7,064 bases of DNA, from assembly GCF_000721935.1 (NCBI RefSeq), contig NZ_KL585424.1, positions 24,929 through 31,992 on the forward strand, in the 5' to 3' direction. Positions within the stretch are counted from its first letter, which is position 1, and each line of letters starts with the position of its first letter. Origin of the DNA: Streptomyces sp. NRRL WC-3549 (GTDB lineage: Bacteria > Actinomycetota > Actinomycetes > Streptomycetales > Streptomycetaceae). Positions 6,018 through 7,064 of this stretch are shown piece by piece. The translations under genes were made by a program, and so were the position numbers. The notes under the pieces are model-generated. The model worked only from the letters and a program-made list of their open reading frames with translations, was not told the DNA's origin and made no database searches.

Positions 6018-6071
6018 TGGATGCGCGGAGGCCGGGCGCAGCCGACGGCGGGAGACTGACCGGCCGTGGAA

Positions 6072-7064
6072 TCAGGCGGGCGGTGCGGGGGGTTCCTTCA
6101 CGGCACGCTCGATGAGATCCCGAAGGAGGCTCTGGACCCGCTGAGCGGGCACGATGACGGACGGAGACGCGCCCGCGGACGGCGCTCTGTCCTGGCAGCA
6201 ATCGAGCTCGAACTGCACCGAGCCGTCCTCCTGAACGCGCCCCCATCGAGGCCGCGGAACCTGGCCGCAGCCCGGGTGAGGTTCGAAGCCCACCAAGCCC
6301 CGGATGGCCCGCGCATGGTGATGGCGAGGCAGCGTGCCCGCCCGGCTACAGCCGGTACACCGCAAAAGGTGCCTCACTCCACCCGGGCGGTCGGTGAAGC
6401 TCCAGCCCCCGCCTTCGGTGGTGTTACAGCTTGCGCAGACCGGCCCGCGAACAAAACCGTGCTCATGGCAATGATCCCAATACAGGGCTTGCCGCGGCTC
6501 GGGACACACACAGCACAAGAACGCGTCCGCGTTGGACCTCTTCGAGAGCGATGCATAGGCAACACCGGTGAGGTGGCCGGAGTAGGGGCGAGCACGTGAA
6601 GCCGCGCACGCAGCGCACACAGTGGTGAACCCGGTTGCGCTGGAGGTGCGGTGCTCCCACACATCCACTTTGCTCCCGCAGCCGCTGCACAAGCCGGCTT
6701 GGTCGGCCAGTTGCCGCTCAAGCTCCTCGGAGCGGTCCAGTAAAGCCGCGTAAGCGGCGGGCACCGTCCACTGCGTGCCAGACCAGGTGAGCAGGTGGAG
6801 CGGGTTCGTGCCGGCGATGACGCGGTTGCCGCACCGTTCCATGAACCGGTCCCACGTCAACCCGCATCCGAGGCCTTCAGCGTTCGGCACGTTGCAGTCA
6901 CACCGTTCGGGCCTGTCGCACAGACAGCCCTCCTTGGCCTGCTCCACGTAGGCGGCTTCGTCCATCCACGCAGCGATGCGCGAGCGCCACGACGGCCCCA
7001 CCCCAGGTTCTGGCCAGGCTGCGACCAGGTCATCCGGGTCGATGTCGAGGCTGGCCAGCCGCTG
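6072..7064 (-). CDS. Endonuclease VII-like HNH (beta-beta-alpha metal) protein, partial, N-terminus outside window
   Basis: The frame is open from the right edge (330 residues) to a TGA at 6072-6074. A GTG at 6999-7001 could start a 309-aa form, but the 21 residues before it (ending DLVAAWPEPG) also look coding, so the real start is probably beyond the window. Counting from that GTG, C163/C164 and C166, then DHCH (176-179), then C189, C192 and N193 match the zinc Cys pairs, the Asp-His-x-His and the Cys-Asn of T4 endonuclease VII; the surrounding text reads WDHCHEHGFVRGPVCASCN. The family cuts branched DNA, though many actinobacterial homologues are uncharacterised. Two more Cys clusters stand earlier, CLCDRPERCDC (26-36) and a CSGC...CAAC pair (105-132), so it may carry an extra zinc ribbon. 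Codon 87 is TTA (6741-6743). The C-terminal 100 residues are not recognised. Confidence 0.8.
   Translation of the reverse strand, partial: QRLASLDIDPDDLVAAWPEPGVGPSWRSRIAAWMDEAAYVEQAKEGCLCDRPERCDCNVPNAEGLGCGLTWDRFMERCGNRVIAGTNPLHLLTWSGTQWTVPAAYAALLDRSEELERQLADQAGLCSGCGSKVDVWEHRTSSATGFTTVCAACAASRARPYSGHLTGVAYASLSKRSNADAFLCCVCPEPRQALYWDHCHEHGFVRGPVCASCNTTEGGGWSFTDRPGGVRHLLRCTGCSRAGTLPRHHHARAIRGLVGFEPHPGCGQVPRPRWGRVQEDGSVQFELDCCQDRAPSAGASPSVIVPAQRVQSLLRDLIERAVKEPPAPPA

Noticed and set aside
1..7064. CRISPR arrays, tRNA or rRNA genes, riboswitches, tandem repeats.
   Set aside because: No regularly spaced direct repeats, cloverleaf-like segments or conserved rRNA stretches were seen by eye on either strand.

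Overview
The window looks like accessory DNA from a high-GC actinomycete, most likely Streptomyces or a close relative. Codons in the convincing genes end mostly in G or C, ribosome binding sites are purine-rich GGAG types, and TTG/GTG starts are plausible. The leucine codon TTA, which Streptomyces normally avoids, appears in only a few places. Nothing here resembles a housekeeping gene, and there is no tRNA, rRNA or CRISPR array.

Layout. Bases 1 to about 185 are the right end of an IS3-type insertion sequence: the last 51 residues of its transposase (+ strand) and the probable terminal repeat. Everything else that looks coding is on the minus strand. The IS lies inside a minus-strand gene starting at 296, of which about 37 codons remain; its N-terminus (WHDTGW, then Cys and Asn-His-Ala-Cys) resembles the start of large actinobacterial helicase/ATPase-like proteins. 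Reading against the coordinates come: a partial gene with an endonuclease VII-type HNH zinc site (6072 to the right edge); a RecB-like PD-(D/E)XK nuclease-family gene (4877-5869); a 180-aa protein with a TTG start (3913-4455); a large P-loop ATPase-like protein with an altered Walker A motif (1564 to 3825 or 3858); a 244-aa protein whose start overlaps the ATPase stop as ATGA (833-1567); a 72-aa protein (594-812); and the IS-broken gene.

How they may work together. The block from 4455 down to 594 looks like one operon, with gaps of 54 nt or less and one overlap. A signalling-type ATPase with a helical C-terminal half, two small partners and a possibly membrane-associated small protein, next to two nuclease-fold genes and a mobile element, is the composition expected of a conflict or defence locus. 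That is inference: no single gene proves it. The four-gene core (180 aa, ATPase, 244 aa, 72 aa) is the best candidate here for an undescribed system.

Regulatory signals include an 11-bp perfect hairpin that partly covers the ribosome binding site of the 244-aa gene (1580-1609), an 11-bp inverted repeat around a TATAAG box ahead of the PD-(D/E)XK gene (5967-6017), and TTA codons in the 72-aa gene, the HNH gene and, depending on the start chosen, the ATPase gene.
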